NCBI GenBank assembly: GCA_018136815.1 | Contig: JADDIW010000130.1 | Coordinates: 20,610-84,609 of the forward strand | Reading direction: 5' to 3' | Source of the DNA: Isochrysis galbana | Lineage: Eukaryota > Haptophyta > Isochrysidales > Isochrysidaceae | Length of the DNA: 64,000 bases | Shown: positions 1-11,916 of the stretch, piece after piece | Layout: each line of letters starts with the position of its first letter | Position numbering within the stretch: the first letter of the stretch is position 1 | The notes under the pieces: model-generated | Told to the model about the DNA's origin: nothing | Database searches by the model: none | What the model saw: the letters and a program-made list of their open reading frames with translations, nothing else | Made by a program: the position numbers and the translations under genes

Positions 1-52
1 TGCCACCCACCCAGTCAACCGGCTACCCGCTCTGCTGCCCGCCCGTCAATAG

Positions 53-700
53 GATTGCTTGCAGCAGTGCCCGGCTGGGCTGTCGCACACTTCCACGCGG
101 AGCTCGCCGAGGAGGCGGCGCGCGAGATGGCACGCATCGAGGAGAGCATCCGCGCCGCCGAGCGCCGCTCGATTGAGGCCTTCCAGGGTACTGCCGCCCC
201 ATCCCTCACATAGCACCACGCGTGAGCGCGCACGCGGCCCCGTGCATGCAGCACCACTTACGCTGCCCTCGCGCGTCCGAGCCTACGTAGGCGCCTTGCG
301 TGGCCTCATGGGTGCGACGCTCACCTCGACGACCTCGTGGGAAACGGTCGCCATGACCATCTCTGGCAAGGCCTTCGCGGAGTCGCTGGCTGAGCCGCTG
401 CAACGGCGCGCGTTTGACGAGCTGATCGGCGAGCTGTCCGCCGACGAAGCACGCGAGGCAGCGCGCGACGACGATGCAGCCGAGGCGGCTCGTGCCGATG
501 ACGACGAGCGGCGGCGGCACAAACGCGAGCGGCGCGAGCGGCGACGGGCCGAGGAGGGCGAGGAACAACGGGGCGAGGATGGCGAGGTGGACGGGAGCAG
601 CAAGAAACGAAAGCGAGAGAAGAGAGAGAAGAAGGAGAAGCGCGAGCGGCGGAGCGAGCGCGAGGCGGGGGAAGCGAGCGAGGAAGAGGGTGTGCTCTGA
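53..700 (+). CDS. FF-domain pre-mRNA splicing factor (Prp40/TCERG1-like), 3' end only
   Basis: Two exons are visible. Exon 53..187 (the true acceptor could also be near 65 or 68) reads as a charged helix, and exon 291..700 ends with a TGA. Intron 188..290 has GT and AG ends and the phase fits exactly (one base plus two). Across the join the protein carries an FF domain with the spaced F, LRGLM, TTSWETV and AFDELIGEL signature. The last 90 residues are Asp/Glu/Arg/Lys-rich with KKRKRE-type runs, as in the tails of Prp40 proteins. FF domains bind phospho-CTD of RNA polymerase II or other splicing factors, and the WW and earlier FF domains should lie upstream of the window. The family assignment rests on one FF domain plus the basic tail, so Prp40 and TCERG1 cannot be separated. 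Confidence 0.6.
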   Translation, partial: DCLQQCPAGLSHTSTRSSPRRRRARWHASRRASAPPSAARLRPSRVLPPHPSHSTTRERARGPVHAAPLTLPSRVRAYVGALRGLMGATLTSTTSWETVAMTISGKAFAESLAEPLQRRAFDELIGELSADEAREAARDDDAAEAARADDDERRRHKRERRERRRAEEGEEQRGEDGEVDGSSKKRKREKREKKEKRERRSEREAGEASEEEGVL

Positions 701-1524
701 GGGGAATTTCGCTGCTTACATCATGGCCTGCCAGCGCCTGTTGCAGCCAATTCCAGCGCGCCGGCGGTCAAGTGAGGCGCGTCGGCGTGGGTTCGAGCAC
801 ATCTTGCCAAGTGGCATTCGCTCTAGGACGCAGCCAGCGGCGTGGTCATGTCATGTGTGCAACGATCAATGAGAGCGAACGGTAAAGAAAATCCTAGCAA
901 ACTAGCCGCTGCTAAAATCTGCTTTTAAAAGCTCACACCTGGCTCTGTGTTTGTGACTCTCTCTATCGTGCTACCACGCCCCTTCTCCCTCTGACTACCC
1001 CCTCCTACTTGCTAGCCTTTCCCTTTCCGTTATATTCAGCGCGTTCACAGGCTGCAACCAGAGCTTCGCAGACGACGAGCTCGTGCACGCTCAAACGGAA
1101 ATAGACATGGTGGCGGATGCTAGGAAAGTCCAGATGGCGGCGATCCCCGGAGCAACCCGGCCGGGCACCATAGCTGACCCTAATCGTAAGGAAGTCGACA
1201 AACGACGAACGTTCTCACCGGCCCCGACTCCCGTCTCTAGCGGAACATATAATAAGGACGGAAGAGCTTGTTACGAAACATTTTTTATGAAGATCCACAC
1301 CTAAGCACGCCAACGGAGACATCCCGGCGATGTATGCCGGGGTAAGGTGGGACGACCCACAGCAACCAGTTCTGAAACAAGGCTAGGGATTGGCTGGAGC
1401 AGTTATCCAGATAACTTGGTGAACTGCCACTAACTGCCCTTGTGAGGCGGCGCAAGCAATTATCTAACTGCCCCGTGATGCGCCCGTCGAGCAAGTAACT
1501 CAGTTAATTTCCGTCCGTGGAGGC
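701..1524. other. Intergenic stretch, nothing recognised
   Basis: No coding signal, RNA gene or clear repeat was seen. Short open frames here have no domain-like content. Confidence 0.5.
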
Positions 1525-1722
1525 GAGCGGGTGAGCGGGTGGCTTTTCACTGTGCGGCTCGCCTACCGCGGCTTCGACGTGCGCCGCCGTGTCCAAGGCC
1601 GCATCCCGTCCACCGCCGTCGTGGTGGACCTCTGCTGCGGCACCGGCTTCTCGGTGACGCCCCACACGCGCTCGGTCGGCGTCGACCTCAGCGTGCCCAT
1701 GCTCACCGTCGCGCGCGCAAGG
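1525..1722 (+). pseudogene. SAM-dependent methyltransferase fragment (UbiE/Methyltransf_11 type)
   Basis: The frame shows motif I as VVDLCCGTGFS and motif II as GVDLSVPMLTVAR, the SAM-binding half of a class I methyltransferase of the UbiE-like type. After ARARR it runs into a GAGA microsatellite at about 1720 and then into interspersed repeat A, with no donor site at the break. The upstream part is also missing, although an AG at about 1521 could be an acceptor. I read this as one truncated exon, probably dead. The substrate cannot be inferred. Confidence 0.5.
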
Positions 1723-1767
1723 AGAGAGAGAGAGATACCAGCCGTTTTCTCGTCATATATCCATGGG

Positions 1768-2694
1768 GGGTTCCGCCCGTCCTCCGCGCCCAGAGTTCCC
1801 CCGCGAAAAGAGTGAACGCACGGCGTGCACCTTCCTGGAAGTTGCTATGCGCACGCACGGCGCCCCCGCGGGGGGGGCGCCGGTGCACATCGCGCCGTGC
1901 CCACGCACGGCGTGCACATGTGAGGCGCTGTGTAACGAAACATCTCTTATATGGCCAGTTTACGTAGTTGTGGGCCGCAGGGGCTATGGAACGGGTTGAC
2001 ATGCGCACGCACGGCGTATCCGCGGGGGGACCGATGCACATCGCGCCGTGCCCACGCACGGCGTGTACATTGTGATTGCAAGTCATCATAGGTACTGCAA
2101 TGAAACATCTACGTAGTTGTGGGCCGCAGGGGTGCACATCGCGCCGTGCCCATGCAGCACGTGTGATTGGCAGGAGGAAGGGCAGGAAGCGCCCAATTTT
2201 TTTGTGGAAGAAACGTTAGAGGCGAGCACCATGCCGATCTACCGTATCAGGAGCAAAAATGAATACGACGTTATTGGGCTTAAAAAGGCGATACAAATAT
2301 TTCTTCTTGTGTCTTTGGTTATCATCTTATTATCATTCGCCTTGACCGTGGTATTCTCGCAGCATTCAGAGTTGGACTTCGCCATAAAGACTGGAATCGG
2401 GCTGTCAGTGGGCGTCGCACTGACCTTTCTTGTCTTCTTTACGTTGTGGAAAACGAAAATATGGCGTTTTAGCCTACCGAAGGGTAAGGTCCTCAGCTCA
2501 AAAGGGTAAGAATAAAACCCGTAACGAAAACACGGCGTGCACCGATGTGATTAGCGAAGAAGCTTTGACGGCGTCTCTCTCTTATAATTTTAACAAGATC
2601 TAATGTTAAACAACTACAATACAACTGTGGACATTTGATCGCTCAATTCGACTGATGTCCCACTATTGACGGAACGACACCTAAGGAGCAACCA
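1768..2694 (+). repeat. Interspersed repeat family A, copy 1
   Basis: The first 400 bases match 55905..56210 and the last 155 bases (2540..2694) match 56640..56788 almost base for base. The middle is unrelated between the copies. The outer part is full of short inverted CACGGCG/CGCCGTG motifs. The shared sequence starts at TTCCGCCCGTCC and stops at GGAACGACACCT. No clean terminal inverted repeat or target duplication was found, so the class is unknown. A shorter relative lies at 14491..14670. Confidence 0.65.
2231..2509 (+). CDS. Small hypothetical two-helix membrane protein inside repeat A
   Basis: An ATG at 2231 opens a 92-residue frame with two strongly hydrophobic segments of about 22 and 18 residues (residues ~24-46 and ~61-78) separated by a short polar loop, and a basic tail. 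It occupies the part of repeat A that differs between copies. It is AT-richer than the flanks, which hints at a separate origin. No family is recognised, and it may not be expressed. Confidence 0.35.
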   Translation: MPIYRIRSKNEYDVIGLKKAIQIFLLVSLVIILLSFALTVVFSQHSELDFAIKTGIGLSVGVALTFLVFFTLWKTKIWRFSLPKGKVLSSKG

Positions 2695-3995
2695 AGGCCT
2701 AGATTTTAGTTAGGTTTAGTGGACGCGGTGGCATGCGCATGTGTGGCGATGCGCGCGGGGATGCGGTGCAATAGACGCGAAGGCGAGAGATATCTATGGA
2801 TATTTCATGAGATATTTGGGCTGAACTTTGAGATATATCGGAGATATCCCCCATGGATATTTGGGCGAAAAATCGTGGATATTTTGGCCTACCCCTACCG
2901 AGCAGGCCGGCGCGCCGGCGAGCTCGTCCTCTCTCTCTCCTCTCTCTCTCTCTCTTCTTCTTCTTCTTCTTCTGCTCTTTCTCTGCTCTCTTGCTTTTTA
3001 TTCTATTGCACGTGGGGTGCAGGGTATATGTTTTTGCCAGAGATGCGCGCGAGAGGAGACAGACATACAGAGGGAGGGAGAGGAGAGAGAGAAGAGCAAA
3101 GTGTCGAAGCGGGAAAATCTACTGGTTTTTTTGCCTCAATAACGGAATTTACCAGTGGCTACCGGTGTCTTGGTTTTCGCGGGCGCGCCAACGCAGAGAC
3201 CCGCCCAAATATGTGCGCGCGAGCGCCTCGGACCAGCCCGAATATGTATAAATATGTGTAAATATGTATTTCCGGGCCGACATGCCCTAATTTCAAGTTG
3301 ATATTTCAAGAAATATCTGCCAGGCCCTAACCACCGGCCGCACGGGTCCTGCAGGTGCCCTCCACATCCACCAGGCCTCATGGTAGCTGGAGGAGGCAGA
3401 CAGCCGCTCGCGCGCGCGCCACCCCCATTCCCTAACCCGCCACCTTAAGAAGATTTTCTTTTTTTAAGGATATAGGCCCTTCCATACGTATTATACACAA
3501 TTTTCATTTTCATCGGCTGCGGCGCGTATTCAACGACTAGGCTGAGAAACCTCATTTTGCCCATTTGCTAAGCATTCGGTATGAGCACCCAGCTTCGAGA
3601 AGCAGAACAACGGCTGGATACAAATATTGTGACGGTTGGCGGTTGGGCCCTGCCGCCGGGGCGGGGGGAGTCGTCCCAGGAACAGTCGTGCAACGAACGG
3701 TTTGGCGTTAGATAACCGTGGCGGAGTGAGAAGGCGGTCGATCGACTGTTGGCTCGACTCTTCGACGAGTGTAGGAAGCCTATTCTTAGTCTATGGGACA
3801 CGGCGAGAAGAAACTCTCCACGAGTACTCCTACAGTCTTCGCTCGACTCTTTCTCTTTGTAAGAGTGTGAGAGGAGGCTATTCTTAGGCGGTGGGACACG
3901 GAGATCACGATCTCCGACGTCCGCAGCCGCGTGAAACGGATTTTGGAAGCGAATGGAATCCTCCGCCGGCCCTCTCGTGGCCACCCTCCCCACCG
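2695..3995 (+). other. Repeat-rich upstream region of gene 1
   Basis: There is a TC microsatellite at about 2935-2975. GATATTT-type motifs at 2788-2890 and 3290-3320 lie next to TAGGG...GGCC-like ends (see findings). A short direct repeat (CTATTCTTAG...GGGACACGG) occurs at about 3780 and 3868, just upstream of the gene 1 start. The open frames here look accidental. Confidence 0.4.
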
Positions 3996-6900
3996 ATGAT
4001 GCGGGCCTGGCGCCGCCTCCGCGGCCTCGCGCTGCTCGTTGGGCTGCTGAGGGGGGCGGCGACCATCGAGCTGGAGTGCGCATCGACGAGCGTCGTCGCA
4101 GAGGACTACTTCGAGCCGCAGCACGCAGAGATCCTCTACGGCCGATGCGTGACGGCAGAGGGGCACACCCACTTCATCGCGCCCACGAGCGATTTCCTCG
4201 AGAGGCTGATGGTTGGGGGCAGAGCGAGGCTGAGCGTGCGCGTCGTGGCGAGCACGGAGGAAAACCGCGCCCTGCGCACCACACTCCTCGCGGAGCAGCG
4301 GGCGCGGGGCGTCGAGTCGCTCCGGCCTATGCCTCCTTATGTGAGGTTGCCTGCGGACGTCTACAAGATTATCGACGTCTTGGTGTCCCCGTCGGTCCTC
4401 CGTCGGAACGCGACGCGCAGCTCGGACATCCGCGATGTGATCACGATCCGCATGGTCTACACCGATGTGGCACCAACATACTGCGACGAGACGTGCGTCT
4501 CCAACGGCATGTGGGGCTCGAGCGCAGGCAACAACTGCGTCCGCATTTTCGACAAGAACGTGTGTGGCAGTGTGAACGAGGCGTTCAAGGACAACTCGTA
4601 TGGTACAATGGAGTGGCCATCCGCCCAGGGTCGCGTGGTATCGGTCAACATGGGCAAGCCAGCACCTGTGAGCACCTGCGACGTGGAGGTCGAGATCGCC
4701 TTGGCTGATTCGAAGGCCGAGGCCTTGGGACTTCAACCATCAACGTACGCCCACAAAGAGTACTTTGTGCCGTACGCCTTCGGCTCGTGCGAATGGGGAG
4801 GCTTGGCGCTGGTGGGCTGCAATCGTGCAGGCTTTTCAACGGTCGACAATGCGTGCTGGGCCATGATTCGCGACCAGTACCCCACCACACGGCTGCACGA
4901 GTTTGGGCACAACCTTGGCTTGTACCATGCAGGCGATCCGGACACCGAGTACGGAGACTCCTCCGGTCTCATGGGATCGGCGCGGGCATGGCACGGGTGA
5001 GCCAAACTGCCGCTGTCCTATCTGGTTAAGAATGCGCCCAACACGCAAGCCGCCGGGCATCGGTGCCTGCTCGTTCCCGATGCTAAGGCTTGCCGGTGTG
5101 ATTTTCTCCCCCGCTCCACTGTGTATGGCAGGTTCAACGCGCCCCATCGCTGGCAGCTTGGGTGGCTTCAGCCAGAACACGTCGCAAAAGTGACGACCTC
5201 AGGGGTGTATCAGCTTCGATCGCTCCATGAGATCCCTGCGGAATCAGGCGGTCGTTCCGCGGTATACTTTGATTGCCCCAATTGCATCGCCGAGTATGCG
5301 TATGGCGATGCCTTTATTTCCTTTCGTGCTCCGATGGGCTACGACGAAGATCTTCCAACAACCCTGCAGAACAAGGTGTTTGTGCACGTGCTCAGGAATC
5401 AGTACAGCGTCGCTGAGTACGCTGCGGGCACAAAGCTGTGGGCGACACTTGGAGAAGGTGAGGGGTACGTCGTTGAATCAACCGGTCACCATATTCGTGT
5501 TTGCTACGTTGGGGAAGGGTCGATCATTGCTGTCTCCAGCGGTACGGACACGGAAATCGCTCAAGACCACACCGCCTCCTTGTGTACGAAGGCGGTTTTG
5601 CCGCCAGCTCCACCACCTTCACCAGTGTCGACCTCGGCCTGCTCGAATGAGTGCATCGGGAACGCAGACTACGCGTCCGACAGCATGTGCGACGACGGCG
5701 GCTCTGGCAGCGCGTTCTCGGCCTGCGAGTACGGGACGGACTGCGCAGACTGCGGCCCGCGGCCGTTCTTGTCGCCGTCGCCGCCATCGGTGCAATCGCC
5801 ACCCGCCACATGCATCACCCAGACGGTGCCGCCCGTGCGACGCGGCCCGGAGGAGCGCATCGTGGGTGGTGTCGAGGTCGACCCGCCGCGCAAGTACCAG
5901 TGGCTCGTCTCGCTCCAGACCGATGCAGGCTTCCACTTTTGCGGCGGCACGCTGATCCGGCCGCAGTGGGTGCTCACCGCCGCCCACTGCACACCGGGTA
6001 GCGTCGGTCAGGTCGTCGTCGGGATGCACAGCAAGACATCCGCTGACAGCTGCAAGCAGACGCGAGAAGTTGTTCAGATCATCAACCACCCTGGGTACAA
6101 CAGTGCCACGTCCGAGGGCGATGTAGCGCTCTTGAAGCTCGACTTTCCTATCGACACGTACGCGCCGATCGACGCGCTCGACGGCTTCGGCGCGGCGCCG
6201 CAGCACGAAGCTGCCGGCGAGGTGCTAACGGTCGCCGGCTGGGGCACCCTTTCGTCCGGCGGCAGCACGCCCGATGTGCCGATGGAGGTCGACGTGCCGG
6301 TCGTGAGCAATGCCGACTGCGACGCGGCGTACGGTGGTGGTTCGATCTTTGACGACATGATCTGCGCGGGCCTGCTGGGCGAGGGCGGCAAGGACTCGTG
6401 CCAGGGCGATTCTGGCGGCCCCCTCTTCGCAACGACTGCGAACGGCGATTATGTGCTTACGGGCGTCGTGAGCTGGGGCTCCGGCTGCGCTGATGCTCAG
6501 TGGCCTGGGGTGTACGCGCGCGTCTCGGCCTTCGAGGAGTTCGTGTGCTCGAACGCGGGCGGGTGTGCGTCACTGCCTCCGCCGTCTCTGTCACCGCCCG
6601 TCGCGACGTCCGCTCCGCCACCTTCACCAGTGTCGCCCTCGGCCTGCTCGAATGAGTGCATCGGGAACGCAGACTACGCGTCCGACAGCATGTGCGACGA
6701 CGGCGGCTCTGGCAGCGCGTTCTCGGCCTGCGAGTACGGGACGGACTGCGCAGACTGCGGCCCGCGGCCGTTCTTGTCGCCGTCGCCGCCATCGGTGCAA
6801 TCGCCACCCGCCGCATGCATCGCCCAGACGGTGCCGCCCGTGCGCCGCGGCCCGGAGGAGCGCATCGTGGGTGGTGTGGAGGTCGACCCGCCGCGCAAGT

Positions 6901-9900
6901 ACCAGTGGCTCGTCTCGCTCCAGACCGATTCAGGCTTCCACTTTTGCGGCGGCACGCTGATCCGGCCGCAGTGGGTGCTCACCGCCGCCCACTGCACAAC
7001 GGATGGCGTCGGTCAGGTCGTCGTCGGGATGCACAGCAAGACGTCCGCTGACAGTTGCAAGCAAACGCGAGAAGTTGTTCAGATCATCAACTACCCTGGG
7101 TACAATAGCGCCACGTCCGAGGGCGATGTGGCGCTCTTGGAGCTCGACTCTCCTGTCGACGCGTACGCGCCGATCGACGCGCTCGACGGCTTTGGCGCGG
7201 CGCCACAGCACGAGGCTGCCGGCGAGGTGCTGACGGTCGCCGGCTGGGGCACCCTTTCTTCCGGCGGCAGCACGCCCGACGTGCCGATGGAGGTCGACGT
7301 GCCGGTCGTGAGCAATGCCGACTGCGACGCGGCGTACGGTGGTGGTTCGATCTTTGACGACATGATCTGCGCGGGCCTGCTGGGCGAGGGCGGCAAGGAC
7401 TCGTGCCAGGGCGACTCTGGCGGCCCCCTCTTCGCAACGATGGCGAACGGCGATTATGTGCTTACGGGCGTCGTGAGCTGGGGCTACGGCTGCGCTGATG
7501 CTCGGTGGCCTGGCGTGTACGCGCGCGTCTCGGCCTTCGAGGAGTTCGTGTGCTCGAACGCGGGCGTGTGCGGGTCATTGCTTCCGCCGTCTCTTTCACC
7601 GCCCGTCGCGACGCCCGCTCCGCCACCTTCACCAGTGTCGCCCTCGGCCTGCTCGAATGAGTGCATCGGGAACGCAGACTACGCGTCCGACGGCATCTGC
7701 GATGACGGCGGCCCTGGCGGCGATTACTCGGCTTGCGAGTACGGGACGGACTGCGCAGACTGCGGCCCGCGGCCGTTCTTGCCGCCGTCGCCGCCATCAA
7801 TTCAATCGCCACCCGCCGCATGCATCACCCAGACGGTGCCGCCCGTGCGCCGCGGCCCGGAGGAGCGCATCGTGGGTGGTGTGGAGGTCGACCCGCCGCG
7901 CAAGTACCAGTGGCTCGTCTCGCTCCAGACCGATTCAGGCTTCCACTTTTGCGGCGGCACGCTGATCCGGCCGCAGTGGGTCCTCACCGCCGCCCACTGC
8001 ACAACGGATGGCGTCGGTCAGGTCGTCGTCGGGATGCACAGCAAGACGTCCGCTGACAGTTGCAAGCAAACGCGAGAAGTTGTTCAGATCATCAACTACC
8101 CTGGGTACAATAGCGCCACGTCCGAGGGCGATGTGGCGCTCTTGGAGCTCGACTCTCCTGTCGACGCGTACGCGCCGATCGACGCGCTCGACGGCTTTGG
8201 CGCGGCGCCACAGCACGAGGCTGCCGGCGAGGTGCTGACGGTCGCCGGCTGGGGCACCCTTTCGTCCGGCGGCAGCACGCCCGACGTGCCGATGGAGGTC
8301 GACGTGCCGGTCGTGAGCAATGCCGACTGCGACGCGGCGTACGGTGGTGGTTCGATCTTTGACGACATGATCTGCGCGGGCCTGCTGGGCGAGGGCGGCA
8401 AGGACTCGTGCCAGGGCGACTCTGGCGGCCCCCTCTTCGCAACGATGGCGAACGGCGATTATGTGCTTACGGGCGTCGTGAGCTGGGGCTACGGCTGCGC
8501 TGATGCTCGGTGGCCTGGCGTGTACGCGCGCGTCTCGGCCTTCGAGGAGTTCGTGTGCTCGAACGCGGGCGTGTGCGGGTCATTGCTTCCGCCGTCTCTT
8601 TCACCGCCCGTCGCGACGTCCGCTCCGCCACCTTCACCAGCGTCGCCCTCGGCCTGCTCGAATGAGTGCATCGGGAACGCAGACTACGCGTCCGACAGCA
8701 TGTGCGACGACGGCGGCCCTGGCAGCGCGTTCTCGGCCTGCGAGTACGGGACGGACTGCGCAGACTGCGGCCCGCGGCCACTCCTCCCGCCGCCGCCTCA
8801 ACGGCCATCGCCACCACCACCGATGCCAAATCCGTTCCCCCCTCCTCAACTTGGTTGTTCAACGCCTTGTCAAGGTTCGACGTGCGGGGCTATGGCTTCC
8901 GTACCGTGTTCGGCGCTTGCTCTTCTCGGCTGTTCGTGCGGGGAGTGCTGTAGGAATGAACCTGCCCTTGGCATCAACTGCGCACCAAACACCGTATGGG
9001 ATGAAGGGCAGGGCATGTGCGTTATTGACTGCCATTCACTTTCTTCCGCCGATGATGCGACAACGTCTTATGGTTCGCAGGATTTTCAGCTGCCGGCACC
9101 CCTCAATGAGGGTGTGGGTGTCGGCATGTTCATGTTCCCTCCGGCCACATTTTTCAGAGCTGCAGATGCCGGCCTTAGACTCTCCGATACATGCCTTTCG
9201 AAAGCCTGTGGTTTTCCTCCCTCCAACCCACCGTTACCTCCCCCACCTGCATCCGCAAATCTTCCGCCGCAACCCGCAGTGCCGCCGCTTCCGCCTTCTG
9301 CGCCACCGCCGAGTCCCCCGCCTCCTTTGCCTCCATCGCACCCGCCTCCATCCTTCCCACCCGCCGTGCCTGTGCAGGCACCGCATGGACCTCCGCCTCG
9401 CACGCCTCCGCCGGTGCTGCCGCCGCCGTTGCCTCCGCCACCCATCCGGCCACCCCCGTCGAGCCCGCCATCGCCGCCACCTCTCTCGTTGCCGCCATCG
9501 CCACGGCCCCCAGCGCCTCCTTCACCCTCGCCGCCGCCACCCATGTCAACTGGGCCCATGCCGCCTCCCCCCTCGCAGCCAACGCCGACGACACCACCGC
9601 CCTCTCCGCCGCCCAGCCCGCCGCCGCCTTTGCTGCCGCCGCCACCATCGCCACCGCCGCCATCCCTGCCTCCGCCCGCATTGCCGCCGCCACCGCCGCC
9701 GCCGCCTATGCCACCGCTCCCCGCGCCGCCCGCGCCATCACCGCTGCCGCCAACGCGGCCATCGCCATTGCCGCCGCTGCCCGTTTCGCCACCGCCCACA
9801 CCGGCACCACCCATGCCGCCGCCGCCCGCTACCCCGCCGCCGCCTTCTGCGCCACCGCCGAGTCCCCCGCCTCCTTTGCCTCCATCGCACCCGCCTCCAT

Positions 9901-11525
9901 CCCTCCCACCCGCCGTGCCTGTGCAGGCACCGCATGGACCTCCGCCTCGCACGCCTCCGCCGGTGCTGCCGCCGCCGTCGCCTCCGCCACCCATCCGGCC
10001 ACCGCCGTCGAGCCCGCCGTCGCCGCCACCTCTCTCGTTGCCGCCATCGCCACCGCCCCCAGCGCCTCCTTCACCCTCACCGCCGCCACCCAAGTCAATT
10101 GGGCCCATGCCGCCGCCGCCGTTCCCACCGCCGCCCAACCCGCCACCCCCCTCGCAGCCTCCACCGATGTCACCACCTCCATCGCCGCCTCCGCCTTCGT
10201 CACCGCCGCCATCGCCACTACCTCTGACACCGCCACCCTCGCCACCGCCACCCTCGCCGCCCTTCGCCCCTCCATCACCCCCACCTGCAAAACCGCTCGC
10301 AGTCGGTCTCGACGGCAAAGCTGAAAGTCCTGCCGGCCGGCGTGCACGTGCGCGAATGATTTTGGATGCTTCCAATCTTGCCGGCCAATCTGCCGATCAA
10401 ATTTACGACGCTCTCCAAGACAATGAGACCACAGTTCAAGTTTTTCTTGTGGATGAGATCATAGGAACCGGGCTTGACGGCGAAGTTTTGGTTCCATTGT
10501 GTTCCACGCCTTGCGAAGTCGGTGTGGGTGCAACTTCCACGACGCTATCGCTTTTGGGGGCCGTTGGTAGGGGAGAGCTGGTGCGTACGTCCCCTCTCAT
10601 CTCCGACGCAAATATAACGCAAGCGGAGGCAAGTGGCAGTCTCGACATCATCACCTATAACTACGCTTTCGAGCTGGTCATCGAGCTCTTTTGTGCACGT
10701 GTTGTGCCGAAGGGTCAAAGTTTGGAAGCCACGGCCTCTGCTCTTGAAGCGGAATTCACGCAGAGAATTACGGACATGGCCGAGGCGTTGGGTCTTGGAC
10801 TTCTATCGACATCGATTCGGGTAGTTTACCCGCCAAGGCCACCACCTGCATCGCCGCCCTCGCCACCCTCGCCGCCGCCGCCTGCACCGCCGCCGCCAGC
10901 GCACCCGCCACCCTCGCCGCCGCCGCCTGCACCGCCGCCGCCAGCGCACCCGCCGCCTGCGCACCCGCCGCCGCCAGCGCACCCGCCGCCAGCGCACCCG
11001 CCGCCAGCGCACCCGCCGCCTGCGCACCCGCCGCCGGCGCACCCGCCGCCTGCGCACCCGCCGCCGCCGGCGCACCCGCCGCCGGCGCACTCGCCACCGC
11101 CGGCGCACCCGCCGCCGGCACACCCGCCACCGCCAGCGCACCCGCCGCCGGCGCACCCGCCACCACCAGAGCACCCGCCGCCAGCGCATCCGCCGCCGGC
11201 GCACCCGCCACCGCCAGCGCATCCGCCGCCGGCGCACCCGCCGCCGCCAGCGCATCCGCCGCCAGCTCACTCGCCGCCAGCGCACCCGCCGCCAGCGCAC
11301 CCGCCGCCAGCGCACCCGCCGCCTGCGCACCTGGTGCCAGCGCACCCGCCGCCAGCGCACCCGCCGCCAGCGCACCCGCCGCCGACACCTTCTCTTGCTC
11401 CCTCACCGTCGCCCCCCTCGTCGCCACGTACACCGTCACCACTTGCGTCGCCGCCAGCGCCACCCCTCTCCTCAACTCCCTCGCCTCGAGGGGAGCCGTC
11501 CTCTCTGTTCCCCTCGTGTTCGTGA
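3996..11525 (+). CDS. Gene 1: secreted M11 (gametolysin-like) metalloprotease fused to three trypsin domains and a proline-rich wall-type region
   Basis: Exon 3996..4996 and exon 5132..11525 are split by a 135-bp GT-AG intron with matching phase. The ATG at 3996 is followed by a hydrophobic signal peptide, and gene 2 starts at the same place. The M11 domain has the zinc motif HEFGHNLGLYH, then GLMGSA as the Met-turn region and FNAPHRWQLGW, as in gametolysins. Four Cys-rich LNR-like modules (CDDGG...CADCG) begin near 5641, 6646, 7651 and 8656. Trypsin domains start with IVGG at 5859, 6864 and 7869. Each keeps TAAHC, the Asp of the triad, GDSGGPL and the Asp six residues before the catalytic Ser that gives Arg/Lys specificity. 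Then come a Cys-rich domain (8850-9210), extensin-like SPPPP (9210-10290), a unique domain (10290-10830) and AHPPP repeats. It is probably secreted or cell-wall bound. Confidence 0.85.
5641..8778 (+). repeat. Intragenic tandem array in gene 1: LNR-like module plus trypsin, 1005-bp unit
   Basis: Three full units plus a fourth Cys-rich module. The IVGG codons are spaced exactly 1005 bases apart. Units 2 and 3 are nearly identical, and unit 1 has small differences such as TPGS instead of TDGV after the histidine. It is coding throughout. Confidence 0.9.
10831..11400 (+). repeat. Coding minisatellite, AHPPP repeat
   Basis: Tandem 15-base units of the form GCGCACCCGCCGCCx encode an Ala-His-Pro-Pro-Pro array near the C-terminus of gene 1. 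Units of 15 and 18 bases alternate. Gene 2 has no such array. Confidence 0.85.
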
Positions 11526-11894
11526 AGGCGCAAATCCGCCAAGACATCCGCAACGCCCTGCGACCCCTCCCGCACCGGCCTTATGCGCCAGCAACCCCCG
11601 GCGCCCCGGCCACCACAGCGGTCGTCTCGTCGCCACCCTCCCTCCAGGCAGCCCTGCGGCAGTCGCTCCGACGCTCGCTGCCTCCCGGCGGCCCGGGTGG
11701 ATTGCCGACCACCGGTCGTCCCTCTTCATGTCGCTGAGGTTGATTTCATCGTACGGGCCCACCGTCAGAGTTCTATTGTTGTGTTAGTATAACCTTAGTG
11801 CTGCGGGACCGAAGCTCGTCCGGTGTATGTGGCTAGGAATGCTAGCGAACAAGATGTCATATGACGCTGTAAGTTCTAACGCCCACCCCGGCAA
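11526..11894 (+). other. 3' flank of gene 1
   Basis: No gene is seen. The stretch leads into the hairpin and small gene that also follow gene 2. Confidence 0.4.
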
Positions 11895-11912
11895 CTATCG
11901 TTAAAACGATAG
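11895..11912 (+). promoter_or_regulatory. 8-bp inverted repeat just before an ATG
   Basis: CTATCGTT, a two-base AA loop, then AACGATAG, five bases before the ATG at 11917. The paralogous site at 31405..31422 keeps the pairing with two compensating base-pair changes. Confidence 0.5.
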
Positions 11913-11916
11913 GGTC

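Noticed and set aside
2719-3261. 180-codon frame
   Set aside because: It runs through ATATT-rich remnants and a CT microsatellite. Composition shifts abruptly and no domain is present.
3786-4736. 316-codon minus-strand frame opposite the M11 domain
   Set aside because: It is the antisense of the clearly coding zinc-protease exon and recurs opposite gene 2 for the same reason.
5200-11500. Many long frames on the minus strand and in the other plus frames across the trypsin and proline-rich regions
   Set aside because: They are shadows of GC-rich repetitive coding DNA. They repeat every 1005 bases and have Arg/Ala/Gly-biased composition without domains.
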